A DNA stretch of 64,000 bases from positions 226,636 to 290,635 of the forward strand of contig JACCEO010000002.1 of NCBI GenBank assembly GCA_013416485.1, written 5' to 3'. How positions within the stretch are numbered: the stretch's first letter is position 1; the number at the start of each line of letters is the position of its first letter. Below the pieces are notes generated by a model. It saw only the letters and a list, made by a program, of their open reading frames with translations, did no database searches and had not been told where the DNA came from. The translations under genes and the position numbers were made by a program. Below, piece after piece: positions 1 through 11,527 of the stretch. This stretch comes from Alcaligenaceae bacterium (lineage in GTDB: Bacteria > Pseudomonadota > Gammaproteobacteria > Burkholderiales > Burkholderiaceae_B).

Positions 1-277
1 AGGCTGGCGATTCGTCGCCGTGAAACTGCAGCAAGTCGGGTTGAACCTGATCAATAACAGCACGCACCTGATCAGGCTCGGCATTGACAAACAAGGCCAC
101 AACACTAACAAATGCAGGCACGGCCGCACGTAGCGTTACAGCCTGCTCTAAGGTTACCGCCCTACTGCTTTGAGGATAAAACACCATTCCTATGGCATCA
201 GTGCCTGCGGCGACCGCCGCCTGCACATCAGGCAAGCGAGTCAGACCGCAAATTTTAACGCGTGTACGGGTTTGCAT
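1..277 (-). CDS. trpF: phosphoribosylanthranilate isomerase, 3' end outside the window
   Basis: The frame starts at ATG 277 and is still open at base 1, giving the first 92 residues of TrpF, the TIM-barrel enzyme that isomerises phosphoribosylanthranilate in tryptophan synthesis. Visible family motifs are the first beta strand VKICGLTR with the catalytic cysteine, the segment GADAIG-like (here [15 protein letters not shown], the phosphate-loop region), and LLQFHGDES at the edge. The gene lies 11 bases behind dctM on the same strand and is probably the distal part of the leuC-to-trpF transcription unit. In Burkholderiales trpF usually follows truA directly, so the two TRAP genes in between look like an insertion (family knowledge). 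Identification is firm although only about 40% of the protein is present. Confidence 0.93.
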   Translation of the reverse strand, partial: MQTRTRVKICGLTRLPDVQAAVAAGTDAIGMVFYPQSSRAVTLEQAVTLRAAVPAFVSVVALFVNAEPDQVRAVIDQVQPDLLQFHGDESPA

Positions 278-288
278 TACATAATGCC

Positions 289-1956
289 CTATTGAAACCC
301 GGACCCGCCACTGTCATCACCATAGGCACCTTCGCCATAACCGGCCCCACTACCAAAGTCCACTGTCGACGGATCGACTTGTATGACATCCGCCTTATAG
401 TGGGTCACCAGGCCAGGAAACACCATGACCGCTGCCACCATAGCAATTTGGATGATAATAAACGGCAAGGAACCCCAATAAATTTCGCCGGTAGTGACAC
501 GCGCTATTTTCTTGCCTGTAACTTTATCGATGTAATCATCACGGGGCGCTACAGAACGCAAGTAAAACAAAGCAAAGCCAAAAGGAGGATGCATAAATGA
601 CGTTTGCATATTCACCGCCAGTAAAATACCAAACCAAATCAGGTCTATGCCCATTTTGTCGGCCACTGGTCCAAGCAAAGGCACAATAATAAAAGCCAGC
701 TCGAAGAAGTCCAAGAAAAACGCCAAGACAAACGTTAAAAGACTAACAACAATCAAAAAGCCCAGCTCCCCACCAGGCAGACCAATTAATAGATGCTCTA
801 CCCATAGGTCGCCATTCACACCACGGAAGCTAAGGCTAAATACAGTGGAACCGACCAGAATAAAGACCACAAAACAAGATAGTTTAGTAGTGGTATCCAT
901 AGCCTGTTTTAACAGCTTAAAGGAAAACCGCCCACGCATAACGGCCATAACCAAAGCCCCTACAGCACCCATAGCCCCACCTTCTGTAGGTGTAGCAACT
1001 CCAATAAAAATGGTTCCTAATACTAAAAATATCAAAAACAAGGGCGGTATCATGACAAACGTCACGCGCTCGGCGATTTCGGACAACCAATTTAATCGTA
1101 AGCCTCGATTGACCAATGCCATGACCAGTGCTGCTAACCCCCATGTCATCATGATAATGACCACACGTTCATCCACGGGGATTTGGGTATGGGAACTAAA
1201 ATAGTATTCCGAGCCAAAATAAGACACTAAAGAAGCAATAATGGCTACCACCGACAATGAACGCAAACCTCGGCTACCGTCAGGCTTTACATAGATGCGC
1301 GCCTCTTCTGGCAACGCAGGTGCCGAAGAGGGCCGTAATAACGTCAAGATAACGATATAGATAATATAGCTAAGTGCCAATATCAAGCCGGGCAACATGG
1401 CACCACGGTACATATCCCCTATGGACCTACCAAGTTGGTCTGCCAAAATAATTAGCACCAATGATGGTGGAATAATTTGCGACAGTGTTCCTGACGCAGC
1501 AATTACCCCACTGGCCAACCGCCTGTCGTAACCATAGCGCAACATAATGGGCAATGAAATCAAGCCCATAGAAATGACGGATGCCGATACCACCCCTGTA
1601 GTGGCGGCCAGCATGGCACCCACAAGCACCACTGCAATGGCTAGCCCCCCGCGTATGGGACCAAATAACTGACCTACGGTTTCCAGCAGGTCTTCGGCCA
1701 TGCCAGATCGCTCCAGGATTAAGCCCATTAATGTAAAGAATGGCACCGCCAACAAGGTGTCGTTAGCGATGATGCCAAAAACGCGTTGTGGTAACGCCTG
1801 GAACAGTGCTGGCTGCATTAAGCCAAAGTCGATGGCGATTAGGCCATACAGTATGCCGTTAGCGGCCAATGAAAAAGCGACAGGAAAGCCCAATAACAAA
1901 AAAAGGACCAAGTTAATAAACATGATCGGGGCCAGATTAGCTACCAAAAACTCCAT
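289..1956 (-). CDS. TRAP transporter large permease subunit (DctM-like)
   Basis: A 555-residue inner-membrane protein with the features of the DctM/SiaM large subunit of tripartite ATP-independent periplasmic transporters: about 12-14 hydrophobic segments, an early [10 protein letters not shown] motif, and the [13 protein letters not shown] region ([18 protein letters not shown]) seen in the family. It would couple solute uptake to an ion gradient together with DctQ and a periplasmic binding protein. It is longer than the usual 430 residues: there is an extended central loop (about residues 205-260) and a Gly/Asp-rich tail. dctQ ends 5 bases upstream, so the pair is co-translated. No binding-protein gene is present here; the substrate cannot be told, though large DctM variants often handle organic acids or mannitol/chloroaromatics. 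Confidence 0.9.
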   Translation of the reverse strand: MEFLVANLAPIMFINLVLFLLLGFPVAFSLAANGILYGLIAIDFGLMQPALFQALPQRVFGIIANDTLLAVPFFTLMGLILERSGMAEDLLETVGQLFGPIRGGLAIAVVLVGAMLAATTGVVSASVISMGLISLPIMLRYGYDRRLASGVIAASGTLSQIIPPSLVLIILADQLGRSIGDMYRGAMLPGLILALSYIIYIVILTLLRPSSAPALPEEARIYVKPDGSRGLRSLSVVAIIASLVSYFGSEYYFSSHTQIPVDERVVIIMMTWGLAALVMALVNRGLRLNWLSEIAERVTFVMIPPLFLIFLVLGTIFIGVATPTEGGAMGAVGALVMAVMRGRFSFKLLKQAMDTTTKLSCFVVFILVGSTVFSLSFRGVNGDLWVEHLLIGLPGGELGFLIVVSLLTFVLAFFLDFFELAFIIVPLLGPVADKMGIDLIWFGILLAVNMQTSFMHPPFGFALFYLRSVAPRDDYIDKVTGKKIARVTTGEIYWGSLPFIIIQIAMVAAVMVFPGLVTHYKADVIQVDPSTVDFGSGAGYGEGAYGDDSGGSGFQ

Positions 1957-1961
1957 GATTA

Positions 1962-2582
1962 CTAGCCCTTGCTATTAAGATTATTAACTATATTTTGAGC
2001 CGCTTCAGCTTGCTCTCGGATCTCGTCAGCCAACTGCTCTTCTGCACTTTTTTCGGAGGCTCTTTCGGTAGGATCGGGACACTCGCCTCTTAAAAATCCT
2101 ATGCACTTAATTAAATGCGATATCCCTGCCAAGATCAGCAAACCAAAACCCACAGGGATTAATAGTTTGGCCGGCCACCGTATAAGCCCACCAGTATTGG
2201 AAGACAGCTCATTCAGGACGAACGATTCGTAGAAAAATGGTATAGACAACCAAAAAATTAACGCACAAGCGGGAAACAGAAAAAATATCACGCCAAAAAT
2301 TTCAATTTTTATTCGAGTGCGTTGTGCAAACCTTTGTGATAACACGTCAACACGCACGTGCTCATTACACAAAAAGGTATAACCTGCGGCCAATAGAAAA
2401 ATGGCACCGAATAAATACCATTGCAATTCCAACCAAGCGTTAGAACTGATGTGGAAAACTTTGCGAACAACCGCATTGCTGGCACTGACCACAACCACTA
2501 ATAGGGTCAGCCAGATAACGGCTTTACCCACGCGGGTATTCAGCGCGTCAATGGCCCGCGAAATAAGCAGTAAGAATTTCAT
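1962..2582 (-). CDS. TRAP transporter small permease subunit (DctQ-like)
   Basis: A 206-residue membrane protein with four hydrophobic segments and the DctQ pattern (NAWLELQWYLFGAIF, then an HVRVDVL stretch), the small subunit that pairs with DctM in TRAP uptake systems. I start it at ATG 2582 (MKFLLLISRAID) rather than the more upstream in-frame ATG at 2666, because the extra 28 residues are cysteine-rich and unlike the family. The C-terminus is charged and rich in Glu and Ala, probably cytoplasmic. It begins 134 bases behind truA; that gap contains an 8-bp inverted repeat (GTATAGAA/TTCTATAC) and might hold a separate promoter. Solute unknown because the binding protein is not nearby. Confidence 0.85.
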   Translation of the reverse strand: MKFLLLISRAIDALNTRVGKAVIWLTLLVVVVSASNAVVRKVFHISSNAWLELQWYLFGAIFLLAAGYTFLCNEHVRVDVLSQRFAQRTRIKIEIFGVIFFLFPACALIFWLSIPFFYESFVLNELSSNTGGLIRWPAKLLIPVGFGLLILAGISHLIKCIGFLRGECPDPTERASEKSAEEQLADEIREQAEAAQNIVNNLNSKG

Positions 2583-2716
2583 AGTGATACCGTCTGTAGC
2601 ATAGGCGCCAAAAGAACATGCGCACAAGCGCGGGCTGCAATTCGAAAGCTGACAAGTATAGAACAAGCCCTCTAAGAAAGCCGTCCGATTCTATACGAGA
2701 TCACGAAATTTAACCC

Positions 2717-3544
2717 TTAGGATATCCCCGAGGTAGCCAAATCCGTTGTAAAGCCTATTTGAGAAAACAATGCGGCCTCAGGTTGAGGCTGAACAAGGCC
2801 AAATTCAGAGGGATAATCTACCCCTGCCAAGTACAAACCAGCAGGGCTGAAGGTAGGTGCAGCCAGACGTCTGTCGCCTTGCGCCAACAGTTCGCTCACC
2901 CAAGCGGGAGCATGCTTACCTTGCCCTATATAAATCAGGGCTCCCATCAGGTTACGTATCATGTGATGCAAAAATGCGTTAGCCTGAAAACGGAATAGAA
3001 AAAAATCACCTTGTTGGTGTATATCCAAGGCTGTCAAGCTACGTATGGGACTGGCAGCCTGACATTGTGATGAGCGAAAGCTGCTGAAATCATGCTGACC
3101 TATTAAAAACTGTGCAGCCTGTTGCATGGCGTTTAGATCTAATTCTCTGTGCACCCAACCTACCTGGGCATGCAACAAGGGTGAACGCACACGGTGGCTA
3201 CGTACCAAATAAAAATAGGTACGCGACAACGCGGAAAAACGCGCATGGAAATGATTGGCTACGGGTTGAGCCCATTGAATTGCAATACTGTCAGGCAACA
3301 ATGCATTTAAGCCGCGCACCCAGGACTCATCGCGTCGACTGGCGTTGGTATCTAAATGAATGACCTGGCCCAAAGCGTGCACACCAGTGTCTGTACGGCC
3401 TGCACAAATGGTTTTAATAGGCGTATCCAGAAAACGGCATAATGCGGCGTCGACAGCATCCTGTACCGTGCCACCCCCAGGCTGGGTTTGCCAGCCTAGC
3501 CAGTTAGCGCCCTGATAACTGACGCCTAAGGCTATACGTGGCAT
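2717..3544 (-). CDS. truA: tRNA pseudouridine(38-40) synthase
   Basis: A 275-residue TruA, which turns U38, U39 and U40 of the tRNA anticodon arm into pseudouridine. Family signatures are visible: the N-terminal [19 protein letters not shown], the catalytic-aspartate motif [16 protein letters not shown] (Asp in RTDTGV), the FHARFSA segment, and the C-terminal [14 protein letters not shown]. Length matches the family. It starts 5 bases behind the fimV stop, as part of the minus-strand run from leuC. The order fimV-truA is typical of Burkholderiales. Confidence 0.96.
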   Translation of the reverse strand: MPRIALGVSYQGANWLGWQTQPGGGTVQDAVDAALCRFLDTPIKTICAGRTDTGVHALGQVIHLDTNASRRDESWVRGLNALLPDSIAIQWAQPVANHFHARFSALSRTYFYLVRSHRVRSPLLHAQVGWVHRELDLNAMQQAAQFLIGQHDFSSFRSSQCQAASPIRSLTALDIHQQGDFFLFRFQANAFLHHMIRNLMGALIYIGQGKHAPAWVSELLAQGDRRLAAPTFSPAGLYLAGVDYPSEFGLVQPQPEAALFSQIGFTTDLATSGIS

Positions 3545-3548
3545 ATCG

Positions 3549-5042
3549 TTAGGGTTTACTTACTGGTGGGTCATTGGACGCTTGGCTTAAGTCCAGATTG
3601 ATCTCGTCGAGCTTTTGCTTAACCATAGCTGGTGAAACAGCGCCACCTTCATTACGTTTAGCACTGGCACGACGTAACAACCAGGCTAAAACTAACACTA
3701 TAAATGCCAGGATGCCAGTAATAAACACCAGCATATTGTCTTGTAGCCATGACACGGTTGACTTCGCCTTCTGAGTTACGGGCTCTGTTACATGATTAGT
3801 ACTATTGTTGGCACTACCAGCCAATGCACTGAATGACGGATTTTCACCGTTTGCAGTTGTTCCTGCGTCGGTTGCGCTACCGCCACCTGTGGCATCGGTA
3901 ACGGCATTTGCCATATCAGACAAGGACTGCCCTAAGCCCTTGGCTCCTTCCAGTACAAGTTCCTTGGCAGCTTCACCTTGAGACTGCAAAGCACGATTTA
4001 AATTCTGGACATTTGATTCCAGCTGAGACACACGCCCACTGGCATCAGCGATATCTTTACTGGTGGCAAGCTTGTCGTCAGCAGCACTATTGCCACCCCC
4101 GGTGTTACCCGATTTGCCATCGGACAAACGTAGTTGATCGCCCTTGCTGGACAAAGAACCGTCTGCCCCCACAGAGCGATCTTGTGTGACCACCCCTTTG
4201 GAAGCGTTGTCAGTTGCTGTCATGATGTCGGCAGACACCGCTGCACCACGACGGTAATCGGCAAATGCCTGAGCTTGCAATTGGAATAAACGACGCGCTT
4301 CGTGGTCGGAGATTGCTGTCAATGCTGCGGCATCTGGCATAGCCAAGCTAGAACCAGCCTTCACCATATTAAGATTGTTGTGAATAAACGCCTGTGGATT
4401 GGCCCGTTGCAAAGCGATCATCATTTGGTAGACGCTAACGCCCTCTACCGAATGACGACGCGCTATGGAGAGCATGGTGTCACCACGGTTAACCCGTACA
4501 TTGGCTTGCGCTGGCTGGCCTACAACTGCCACACCTGATGCTGATCCGGTCCCTGCCCCACCGCTAGCCGTAAGGCCTGGCTGGACCAAAGGAACCACAG
4601 GTGCACCAGGGTTAGCCAAGAGGCTGACCTGGTAACGCTGCTGGCCACTTGCTGTGTTTACATCTAACAATAAGTCAGCCACCGAACCACTAAATGGCTG
4701 GGAAGACCGTACTTGTATGACCCGCTTATCCGTCGCAAGGCCATCTGCCAGACGAACGTTAATGCTGTCCAAGACAACTGGCGGGGTCAAGCCCGCCAGC
4801 GTCCAGGCTTCCACTGGCGCAGGTGCTAGTGTTAGCGTGGTTGCGTCTTGGTCGTCGATCTGGATAACAGGCACATCGATAGCTAAGGGTGCACCTGGTT
4901 TGGACAAGATACGTGAATGGCCAAAGCTGGCAGCGTAAGCATTCGAGCCAGCCAACATTGCCATTATTGCAATAGCAACTGGCGCTAACTGAGTTAACGG
5001 CATGGGTTTGGCAGAAGACAACAGGCGACGGGACGGGGACAT
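3549..5042 (-). CDS. fimV: FimV-like LysM membrane protein, short form
   Basis: A 497-residue inner-membrane protein. After a signal-like stretch ending near SNAYAA comes the conserved FimV N-terminal motif [20 protein letters not shown], then a periplasmic LysM domain (about residues 175-230, [14 protein letters not shown]...ANPQAF), a Ser/Gly/Asp-rich linker with a short coiled coil ([19 protein letters not shown]), and one membrane span near the C-terminus ([20 protein letters not shown]). FimV in Pseudomonas organises type IV pili and polar signalling by binding peptidoglycan. This one ends about 40 residues past the span and lacks the acidic TPR-bearing cytoplasmic region of larger FimV proteins. 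Start 5042 is chosen because it sits 2 bases behind the asd stop; an upstream ATG at 5102 would lie inside asd. Confidence 0.85.
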   Translation of the reverse strand: MSPSRRLLSSAKPMPLTQLAPVAIAIMAMLAGSNAYAASFGHSRILSKPGAPLAIDVPVIQIDDQDATTLTLAPAPVEAWTLAGLTPPVVLDSINVRLADGLATDKRVIQVRSSQPFSGSVADLLLDVNTASGQQRYQVSLLANPGAPVVPLVQPGLTASGGAGTGSASGVAVVGQPAQANVRVNRGDTMLSIARRHSVEGVSVYQMMIALQRANPQAFIHNNLNMVKAGSSLAMPDAAALTAISDHEARRLFQLQAQAFADYRRGAAVSADIMTATDNASKGVVTQDRSVGADGSLSSKGDQLRLSDGKSGNTGGGNSAADDKLATSKDIADASGRVSQLESNVQNLNRALQSQGEAAKELVLEGAKGLGQSLSDMANAVTDATGGGSATDAGTTANGENPSFSALAGSANNSTNHVTEPVTQKAKSTVSWLQDNMLVFITGILAFIVLVLAWLLRRASAKRNEGGAVSPAMVKQKLDEINLDLSQASNDPPVSKP

Positions 5043-5044
5043 TG

Positions 5045-6175
5045 TCAGAGCTCGTTCAAGGTAATACGCAACATGCGACGCAGCGGTTCGGCTGCACCCC
5101 ATAGTAGCTGATCTCCGACGGTGAACGCGCTTAAGTATTCTGGGCCCATAGACATTTTACGCAAACGACCTACGGGGATATCTAGAGTACCAGTGACTGC
5201 TACGGGAGTCAGTTCCTGTACCGTAGCTTCCCGACTGTTGGGGATAACCTTGGCCCACTTAGAACCTTGCTTCAGGATATCGGTAATTTCGTCCATAGGA
5301 ATATCACGCTTGAGCTTGATGGTTAGCGCTTGGCTATGACAGCGCATGGCTCCTATACGCACACAAAGCCCATCGATAGGTATGGCTTCGGTACCAAAAC
5401 CTTCCCCACGACCCAGCACCTTATTGGTCTCGACTTCGGCTTTCCATTCTTCTCGCGATACGCCATTGCCCAAATCGGAATCTATCCAGGGAATTAAACT
5501 ACCTGCCAAAGGCACACCAAAATGGCCTTGAGGCAAGTTGGCATCCTGTTGAGTTTTCAATATACCGCGGTCAATTTCCAAAATCGCTGAGGCAGGGTCG
5601 TCCAGCAAATGTCCAACCGACTGGTTAAGCACACCAAACTGCGTTAAGAGTTCACGCATATGTTGAGCGCCACCGCCAGAAGCGGCCTGGTACGTCATGC
5701 TGGACATCCAGCCAACGAGGTCGTTCTTAAATAAGCCCGCCAAGCCCATCAACATACAACTGACTGTGCAGTTACCGCCGACGAACTGTTTGACACCTCG
5801 TGCCAAAGCCGCATCAATCACTGGGCGATTCACGGGGTCTAACACAATGACGGAGTCTGGATTCATGCGCAAGGTACTGGCGGCATCAATCCAGATGCCA
5901 TCCCATCCTGCAGCACGCAGTTTAGGGAACACTGCCGAGGTGTAATCCCCACCCTGCGCCGTCAGAATAATGGGTAGTTTCTTCAATGCGTCTATGTCGT
6001 AGGCATCTTGCAAAGGGCCTGCGCCATCCGCCCACGACGGAGCACTTCCACCAGTGTTACTGGTAGAAAAAAACACGGGTTCAAAAAGAGCAAAGTCATT
6101 TTCATCCCGCATGCGTTGCATGAGGACAGAGCCCACCATGCCACGCCAACCCACTAAACCAACAGCCTGCTTCAT
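5045..6175 (-). CDS. asd: aspartate-semialdehyde dehydrogenase
   Basis: A 376-residue NADPH-dependent enzyme that reduces aspartyl phosphate to the semialdehyde, the branch point to lysine/diaminopimelate, threonine and methionine. It shows the Rossmann start [18 protein letters not shown], the active-site cysteine in GGNCTVS (Cys136), and the substrate-binding [12 protein letters not shown] motif. Length and motifs fit the gram-negative type-1 family. It lies 33 bases behind leuB and 2 bases before fimV in the leu operon, the usual Burkholderiales arrangement. Confidence 0.97.
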   Translation of the reverse strand: MKQAVGLVGWRGMVGSVLMQRMRDENDFALFEPVFFSTSNTGGSAPSWADGAGPLQDAYDIDALKKLPIILTAQGGDYTSAVFPKLRAAGWDGIWIDAASTLRMNPDSVIVLDPVNRPVIDAALARGVKQFVGGNCTVSCMLMGLAGLFKNDLVGWMSSMTYQAASGGGAQHMRELLTQFGVLNQSVGHLLDDPASAILEIDRGILKTQQDANLPQGHFGVPLAGSLIPWIDSDLGNGVSREEWKAEVETNKVLGRGEGFGTEAIPIDGLCVRIGAMRCHSQALTIKLKRDIPMDEITDILKQGSKWAKVIPNSREATVQELTPVAVTGTLDIPVGRLRKMSMGPEYLSAFTVGDQLLWGAAEPLRRMLRITLNEL

Positions 6176-6208
6176 GTTACGTCCAAATAAAAAGTAAGTA
6201 TGCGTGTT

Positions 6209-7282
6209 TTATTTTAGCGCCTGTATCACCGCATCGCCCATTTCCGAAGTAGAAACAGCAGTGGTGCCTGGCTCTTTGAGATCGGCAGTACGCAAACCTT
6301 GTTCGAGAACCTTCTGTACAGCGGCTTCAATGCGGTCCGCTGCCTGTGCCTGATCCAAGGAATAGCGTAACATCATCGCCGCCGACAATATAGTGGCAAG
6401 CGGGTTCGCGATGTTTTTTCCTGCAATATCAGGTGCTGAACCGTGGCTAGGTTCATACAATCCTTGATTGGATGCATTCAGCGAGGCCGAAGGCAACATA
6501 CCTATAGAACCGGTCAGCATAGCGGCTTCGTCTGACAGAATGTCGCCAAACAAGTTACCTGTGACGATGACATCAAATTCTTTAGGTGCGCGTACCAGCT
6601 GCATAGCCGCGTTATCCACATACATGTGGGTGAGTTCTATATCAGGGTATTCAGCAGATGTGGCGATGACGACGTCACGCCAAAATTGTGAGGTTTCCAG
6701 CACGTTGGCCTTATCCACACTACACAATTTCTTACTGCGCTTACGAGCGGTTTGGAAAGCGACATGAGCAATACGCTGAACTTCAGATTCGGCGTAGTGC
6801 ATGGTGTCAAAGCCCTGGCGCTGACCTTTGTAGGGGCCATCGGTAGCAACACGTTCACCACGCGGCTGACCGAAGTAAATATCGCCAGTGAGTTCACGTA
6901 TGATCAAAATATCCAGACCAGCGACAACTTCAGGTTTCAATGACGAGGCATTGGCCAGCTGCGGGTACAAGATGGCAGGACGCAAGTTGGCAAACAAACC
7001 CATTTCCCGGCGCAGGCCCAAAATAGCCTGCTCAGGACGGAATTCGCGCGGTAAAGCATCGTATTTCCAGTCACCTACGGCGCCAAACAAAATGGCATCG
7101 GATGCTTTGGCCAATGCCAAAGTTTCTGGTGGCAAAGGATGACCGTGGGCATCGTAGGCTGCACCACCCACCACACCATAATCCAGCTGCATGGGTAGCC
7201 CCAGCGCCGTCAATACACGCGCTGCTTGTTCTGTAATTTCCGGACCGATACCGTCACCGGGTAAAACGGCAATTTTATACAT
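6209..7282 (-). CDS. leuB: 3-isopropylmalate dehydrogenase
   Basis: A 357-residue NAD-dependent oxidative decarboxylase, third step of leucine synthesis. Family features: [13 protein letters not shown] at the N-terminus, GAVGDWKYD, the arginine-rich [13 protein letters not shown], the catalytic ELTGDIYFG tyrosine region, SVDKANVLE, the metal-site aspartates in [12 protein letters not shown], and the NAD-binding [18 protein letters not shown]. It is 40 bases behind leuD in the leuC-D-B-asd run. Confidence 0.97.
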   Translation of the reverse strand: MYKIAVLPGDGIGPEITEQAARVLTALGLPMQLDYGVVGGAAYDAHGHPLPPETLALAKASDAILFGAVGDWKYDALPREFRPEQAILGLRREMGLFANLRPAILYPQLANASSLKPEVVAGLDILIIRELTGDIYFGQPRGERVATDGPYKGQRQGFDTMHYAESEVQRIAHVAFQTARKRSKKLCSVDKANVLETSQFWRDVVIATSAEYPDIELTHMYVDNAAMQLVRAPKEFDVIVTGNLFGDILSDEAAMLTGSIGMLPSASLNASNQGLYEPSHGSAPDIAGKNIANPLATILSAAMMLRYSLDQAQAADRIEAAVQKVLEQGLRTADLKEPGTTAVSTSEMGDAVIQALK

Positions 7283-7322
7283 GAGTTATTCCTGAATACG
7301 GCAATAAGCAATCAAAAAAGGA

Positions 7323-7973
7323 TTAGGCAGCAGGCTGGCCTTCCAACCAAGGATGGGCTGCCAGACGTGCCGCCTCGAAGCGGCGTATGACATCTGCCTT
7401 TTGTAAAGTCTGACCAATTTCATCCAGACCATTTAACAGGCTGTGCTTGCGGAAAGGCTCGACATCAAATGGCAACTCACGCTGGTCAGGCGTAATCACC
7501 ACTTGGCGCGCCAGGTCGATTTGCAAACGATAGCCGGGTTGAGCCTGAACAGCATCAAACAATTGCGCCACCTGATCTTCAGGTAAAACAATAGGCAATA
7601 GGCCATTTTTGAAGCTGTTGTTAAAAAAGATATCGGCGTAAGACGGCGCAATTATGGCGCGAAAACCAAATTGAGTTAACGCCCAAGGTGCATGCTCGCG
7701 ACTGGATCCACAACCAAAGTTTTTACGCGCCAGCAGTATGGATACACCCTGATAACGGTCTTGGTTCAAGACAAAGTCTGGATTCAGCGGACGCTTGCTA
7801 TTGTCCATGCCCGGCTCGCCATGATCCAAATAACGGACCTCATCGAACAAGTTAGGACCAAAGCCAGTGCGTTTGATGGATTTCAAAAACTGCTTGGGTA
7901 TGATCAGATCGGTATCAACGTTTTCGCGATCCAAGGGTGCGACCAGACCGTCGTGGGTAGTGAAGGCTTGCAT
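7323..7973 (-). CDS. leuD: 3-isopropylmalate dehydratase small subunit
   Basis: A 216-residue small (swivel-domain) subunit of isopropylmalate isomerase, pairing with LeuC. Diagnostic motifs are [13 protein letters not shown] near the start, the substrate-loop [21 protein letters not shown], and [18 protein letters not shown]. Length is normal for proteobacterial LeuD. It begins 8 bases behind leuC, so the two subunits are made together; the small entericidin-like gene that some Bordetella relatives carry between leuC and leuD is absent here. Confidence 0.97.
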   Translation of the reverse strand: MQAFTTHDGLVAPLDRENVDTDLIIPKQFLKSIKRTGFGPNLFDEVRYLDHGEPGMDNSKRPLNPDFVLNQDRYQGVSILLARKNFGCGSSREHAPWALTQFGFRAIIAPSYADIFFNNSFKNGLLPIVLPEDQVAQLFDAVQAQPGYRLQIDLARQVVITPDQRELPFDVEPFRKHSLLNGLDEIGQTLQKADVIRRFEAARLAAHPWLEGQPAA

Positions 7974-7981
7974 AATAATTC

Positions 7982-9385
7982 CTAGGCGTAGTTTCTAACG
8001 TCAACAAAATGACCCGCAATTGCGGCGGCAGCGGCCATCGCTGGGCTAACCAAGTGAGTACGACCACCCTGTCCTTGACGTCCTTCGAAGTTACGGTTGG
8101 ACGTAGAGGCACAACGCTCGCCGGGTTCCAGACGGTCAGCGTTCATTGCCAAACACATGGAACAACCGGGTTCACGCCACTCAAAGCCTGCATCCAGGAA
8201 TATTTTATCCAGACCTTCCGCTTCCGCTTGGCTTTTGACCAGGCCTGAACCGGGCACAACCATAGCCTGCTTAACCGTAGCTGCTACACGCTTGCCCTTG
8301 GCCACTTCGGCGGCTGCACGCATGTCTTCTATACGCGCGTTAGTGCATGAGCCAATAAATACTTTATCAATGGCAATATCTGTTAGTGGAGTATTCGCTT
8401 GCAAACCCATGTAATCCAAGGCACGCTGTATGCCCTGGCGACGCACGGGATCGGTCTCTTGTGCAGGATCAGGTACGCTGCCTTCAATCGACAAGACCAT
8501 TTCGGGTGATGTGCCCCAGGTCAATTGCGGTGTTACTTGTGCGGCATCGATTTCCACCACGGTATCAAATACAGCACCGGGATCGGAATGCAGGGTACGC
8601 CAGTAGGCTACCGCCTGATCCCACGCTTCCCCTTTGGGTGAGTAAGGACGGCCTTCGAAATAATCAATGGTTTTCTGATCCACGGCGACCATGCCAGAGC
8701 GTGCGCCCGCTTCTATGGACATATTACAGACCGTCATGCGGCCCTCTACGGACAAGTCCTGCATGGTACTGCCACCAAACTCAATCGCGTAGCCAGTACC
8801 ACCAGCGGTACCAATTTTACCGATGATATACAGTACCAGGTCTTTAGCTGTGCAACCGAAAGGTAACTTGCCTTCGACCTTGATCAACATATTTTTGTTT
8901 TTCTTCATCAGCAAGGTCTGAGTCGCCAAGGTGTGCTCGACTTCAGAAGTACCTATGCCAAAGGCCAGTGCACCTAAGGCACCATGAGTACTGGTATGCG
9001 AGTCACCACAAACGATGGTCATACCAGGCAAGGTAGCGCCTTGTTCTGGCCCTATGATGTGGACTATGCCCTGACGTGGGTCGTCCATGCGAAATTCAGT
9101 AATACCGTACTTTTCACAGTTTTCGTCCAGGGTATCGACTTGCAAGCGCGATATAGGATCAGAAATCCCCTGGCTACGGTCTGTGGTAGGTACGTTGTGA
9201 TCTGCCACGGCCAAGTTCGCGCTAACTCGCCAAGGTAGGCGATCTGCCAACGCCAAACCCTCGAAGGCTTGGGGGCTAGTGACTTCATGCACGAGGTGAC
9301 GATCAATATACAGTAAGCAAGTGCCATCGGGCTCTTGGTGGACAACGTGTGCGTCCCAAAGTTTGTCGTAAAGTGTTTTGGCCAT
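7982..9385 (-). CDS. leuC: 3-isopropylmalate dehydratase large subunit
   Basis: A 467-residue aconitase-family protein that binds a 4Fe-4S cluster and isomerises 2- and 3-isopropylmalate. The start [15 protein letters not shown] at 9385 is the family start; an ATG ten codons upstream is ignored. Motifs: [42 protein letters not shown] with the first cluster cysteine, and the pair in [11 protein letters not shown]. It is the first gene of the leu run, with a likely promoter 45-75 bases upstream. Confidence 0.97.
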   Translation of the reverse strand: MAKTLYDKLWDAHVVHQEPDGTCLLYIDRHLVHEVTSPQAFEGLALADRLPWRVSANLAVADHNVPTTDRSQGISDPISRLQVDTLDENCEKYGITEFRMDDPRQGIVHIIGPEQGATLPGMTIVCGDSHTSTHGALGALAFGIGTSEVEHTLATQTLLMKKNKNMLIKVEGKLPFGCTAKDLVLYIIGKIGTAGGTGYAIEFGGSTMQDLSVEGRMTVCNMSIEAGARSGMVAVDQKTIDYFEGRPYSPKGEAWDQAVAYWRTLHSDPGAVFDTVVEIDAAQVTPQLTWGTSPEMVLSIEGSVPDPAQETDPVRRQGIQRALDYMGLQANTPLTDIAIDKVFIGSCTNARIEDMRAAAEVAKGKRVAATVKQAMVVPGSGLVKSQAEAEGLDKIFLDAGFEWREPGCSMCLAMNADRLEPGERCASTSNRNFEGRQGQGGRTHLVSPAMAAAAAIAGHFVDVRNYA

Positions 9386-9430
9386 GACAATGCTCTTTAG
9401 AAAATGGTGATACAAAAATGCGTATCAGTC

Positions 9431-9458
9431 ATTATGCCATTGCCTAAAACCAGTACAA
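9431..9458 (-). promoter_or_regulatory. probable sigma70 promoter of leuC
   Basis: Read on the minus strand there is TTGTAC (9458-9453), a 16-base spacer and CATAAT (9436-9431, 5 of 6 to consensus), placing transcription start about 40 bases before leuC. This is the only reasonable sigma70 match in the 117-base gap between the M48 protease stop and leuC. No leader-peptide attenuator with leucine codons was evident. Confidence 0.4.
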
Positions 9459-9501
9459 GACCACTGTTTATACTAGTACCAACAGTGCTACCCAAACCAT
9501 A

Positions 9502-10341
9502 TCAGCCTTTACCTCCTGCTTGTCGGTATAAAGGCATTACGCGTTCTGCAGCCTGGGTTAAATCTGCAATCCGGCTAGCGGCCGACGGGTGAGTCGACAA
9601 GAATTCAGGTTGGCTGCTACCACCTAAGGCCCCCATTTTCTGCCACAAGGTAACCGCTGCCCTAGGATCATAACCAGCACGTGCGGCTAGCTCGACGCCT
9701 ATGCGGTCAGCTTCCAGTTCATGGGTGCGGCTATTCGGTAAAGTAAACATCACTTCGCTAAGTGCACCACCTAAATCAGATGTGGCCTGACTGCCGGTAA
9801 TTGCCGACAGCACAGACAAGCCGATATTGGCTGCCATTTGCTGGGACACCTGTTCACGAGAGTGCTCGCGTAAGGCATGAGCGATTTCATGGCCCAACAC
9901 AGCGGCTAATTCAGCATCCGAGGGCTGGATTTTGGAAATCAGTCCAGTATATACAGCCATTTTTCCGCCTGGCATGCACCATGCGTTGACGTCGTTACTG
10001 CTTAAGACATGGACTTCCCATTGCCAGTTGGCAGCATCAGGACGAAAAGTAGCAACCTGCTTGATCAGGCGTTGAGTAATTGTGCGCACACGCTGAGTTT
10101 GTGCTGAATTGGCATCCAATGCACCCTGTGTTTTCGCACTGGACAACATGCTGGTGTACTGCTGAGCGGCTTCTTGCTGCAAAGCCGCTTCAGAGACCAA
10201 ACCAGACATATATTGCTTGCGTTCTACACCGACAGCACCCGAACCCGTCGTTTGTACCGCCGCGCACCCCGCCAGCACAGTAGTCACCGTAAGCACACCG
10301 ACCGCCGCATAGCGACCATAAAATCTTGATTTTTTAGTCAT
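9502..10341 (-). CDS. M48 family zinc metalloprotease, lipoprotein
   Basis: A 279-residue secreted protease of the YggG/LoiP type. The start at 10341 (MTKKSRFYGRY) is 7 bases behind the aroC stop and gives a clean lipoprotein signal with lipobox LAGC; the upstream in-frame ATG at 10395 lies inside aroC. The zinc motif HEIAHALREH is present, followed by a third-ligand region ELEADRIGVELAARAGYDP. Such proteases sit on the periplasmic face of the outer membrane and act in envelope quality control. Translational coupling with aroC is probable; there is no functional link that I know of. Confidence 0.9.
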   Translation of the reverse strand: MTKKSRFYGRYAAVGVLTVTTVLAGCAAVQTTGSGAVGVERKQYMSGLVSEAALQQEAAQQYTSMLSSAKTQGALDANSAQTQRVRTITQRLIKQVATFRPDAANWQWEVHVLSSNDVNAWCMPGGKMAVYTGLISKIQPSDAELAAVLGHEIAHALREHSREQVSQQMAANIGLSVLSAITGSQATSDLGGALSEVMFTLPNSRTHELEADRIGVELAARAGYDPRAAVTLWQKMGALGGSSQPEFLSTHPSAASRIADLTQAAERVMPLYRQAGGKG

Positions 10342-10348
10342 GATTTTC

Positions 10349-11422
10349 CTAGCGAGACGATGCATCTCCACATTGAGCCCGTTGGCGCAATGCATGATCC
10401 ATCAGGATAATCGCCAGTAATGCTTCGGCGATAGGCGTGGCGCGTATACCCACACAAGGGTCGTGGCGTCCTAAAGTTTGTACTTGTACCGATTCGCCAG
10501 CCTTATTAATGGACTGGCGTTCTATGCGTATGCTGGACGTAGGTTTAATTGCCAGCGACACCGTTACCGGCTGACCTGAAGAGATCCCACCCAACACACC
10601 ACCGGCATGATTGGTCAAAAACCCTTCGGGAGTGATTTCATCACCATGCTCTGAACCTCGCTGCTCTATGCTAGCAAAGCCTGCACCTATAGACACGCCC
10701 TTGACAGCATTTAAGCCCATCATGGCATGCGCGATATCGGCATCCAGCCTGTCGTACAACGGTTCACCCCAACCCGCGGGCAGGTTCTCTGCTACGACTT
10801 CAATGCGTGCCCCTATGGAGTCGCCGTCGCGGCGCAACTGATCCATATAGGCTTCCAGTTCTGGAACCACGTCGGCATTGGGAGCATAAAAAGGATTGTT
10901 GCTGACTTCATCCCAGCTGATAAAGGGAATGGGAATGGGGCCCAGCTGGCTCATGTAGCCACGAATTACAACACCGTAGTGTTCAGCCAACCATTTTTTT
11001 GCGATTGCCCCTGCTGCGACCGTAGGCGCTGTTAGTCGAGCGGATGAACGCCCACCACCACGCGGATCGCGTTCGGTGTATTTGCGCCAGTAAGCGTAGT
11101 CCGCATGACCAGGCCGGAAGGTATCAACAATGTTGCTGTAATCCTTGCTGCGTGCATCCACGTTACGTATTAACAAACCTATGGGAGTACCTGTGGTTAC
11201 GCCTTGGTAAACACCTGACAAGATTTCCACCTGATCGGCCTCTTGGCGCTGAGTTACATGGCGCGAAGTACCGGGACGACGCCTATCCAATTCAATTTGT
11301 ATGTCAGCTTCAGTGAGTGGCAGCCCTGGGGGACAACCATCGACTATCGCACCTATGGCTGGGCCATGCGATTCGCCAAAGTTAGTGACACAAAATAGTT
11401 TCCCTAGGGTATTGCCTGACAT
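10349..11422 (-). CDS. aroC: chorismate synthase
   Basis: A 357-residue FMN-dependent enzyme that makes chorismate from EPSP, the last common step to aromatic amino acids. Signature segments: [70 protein letters not shown], and [16 protein letters not shown]. Length is normal. About 105 bases of AT-rich, non-coding DNA separate it from selO upstream, likely carrying its promoter. Confidence 0.97.
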   Translation of the reverse strand: MSGNTLGKLFCVTNFGESHGPAIGAIVDGCPPGLPLTEADIQIELDRRRPGTSRHVTQRQEADQVEILSGVYQGVTTGTPIGLLIRNVDARSKDYSNIVDTFRPGHADYAYWRKYTERDPRGGGRSSARLTAPTVAAGAIAKKWLAEHYGVVIRGYMSQLGPIPIPFISWDEVSNNPFYAPNADVVPELEAYMDQLRRDGDSIGARIEVVAENLPAGWGEPLYDRLDADIAHAMMGLNAVKGVSIGAGFASIEQRGSEHGDEITPEGFLTNHAGGVLGGISSGQPVTVSLAIKPTSSIRIERQSINKAGESVQVQTLGRHDPCVGIRATPIAEALLAIILMDHALRQRAQCGDASSR

Positions 11423-11527
11423 AGTGTATTTTTAAAAATTAAGCGGAACGTTAGTATGGAATTATGACATTACTTGTTCATGGATAGGATAATGGACAAA
11501 TAAAGAACAAAATCATGCGTAAGCAAT

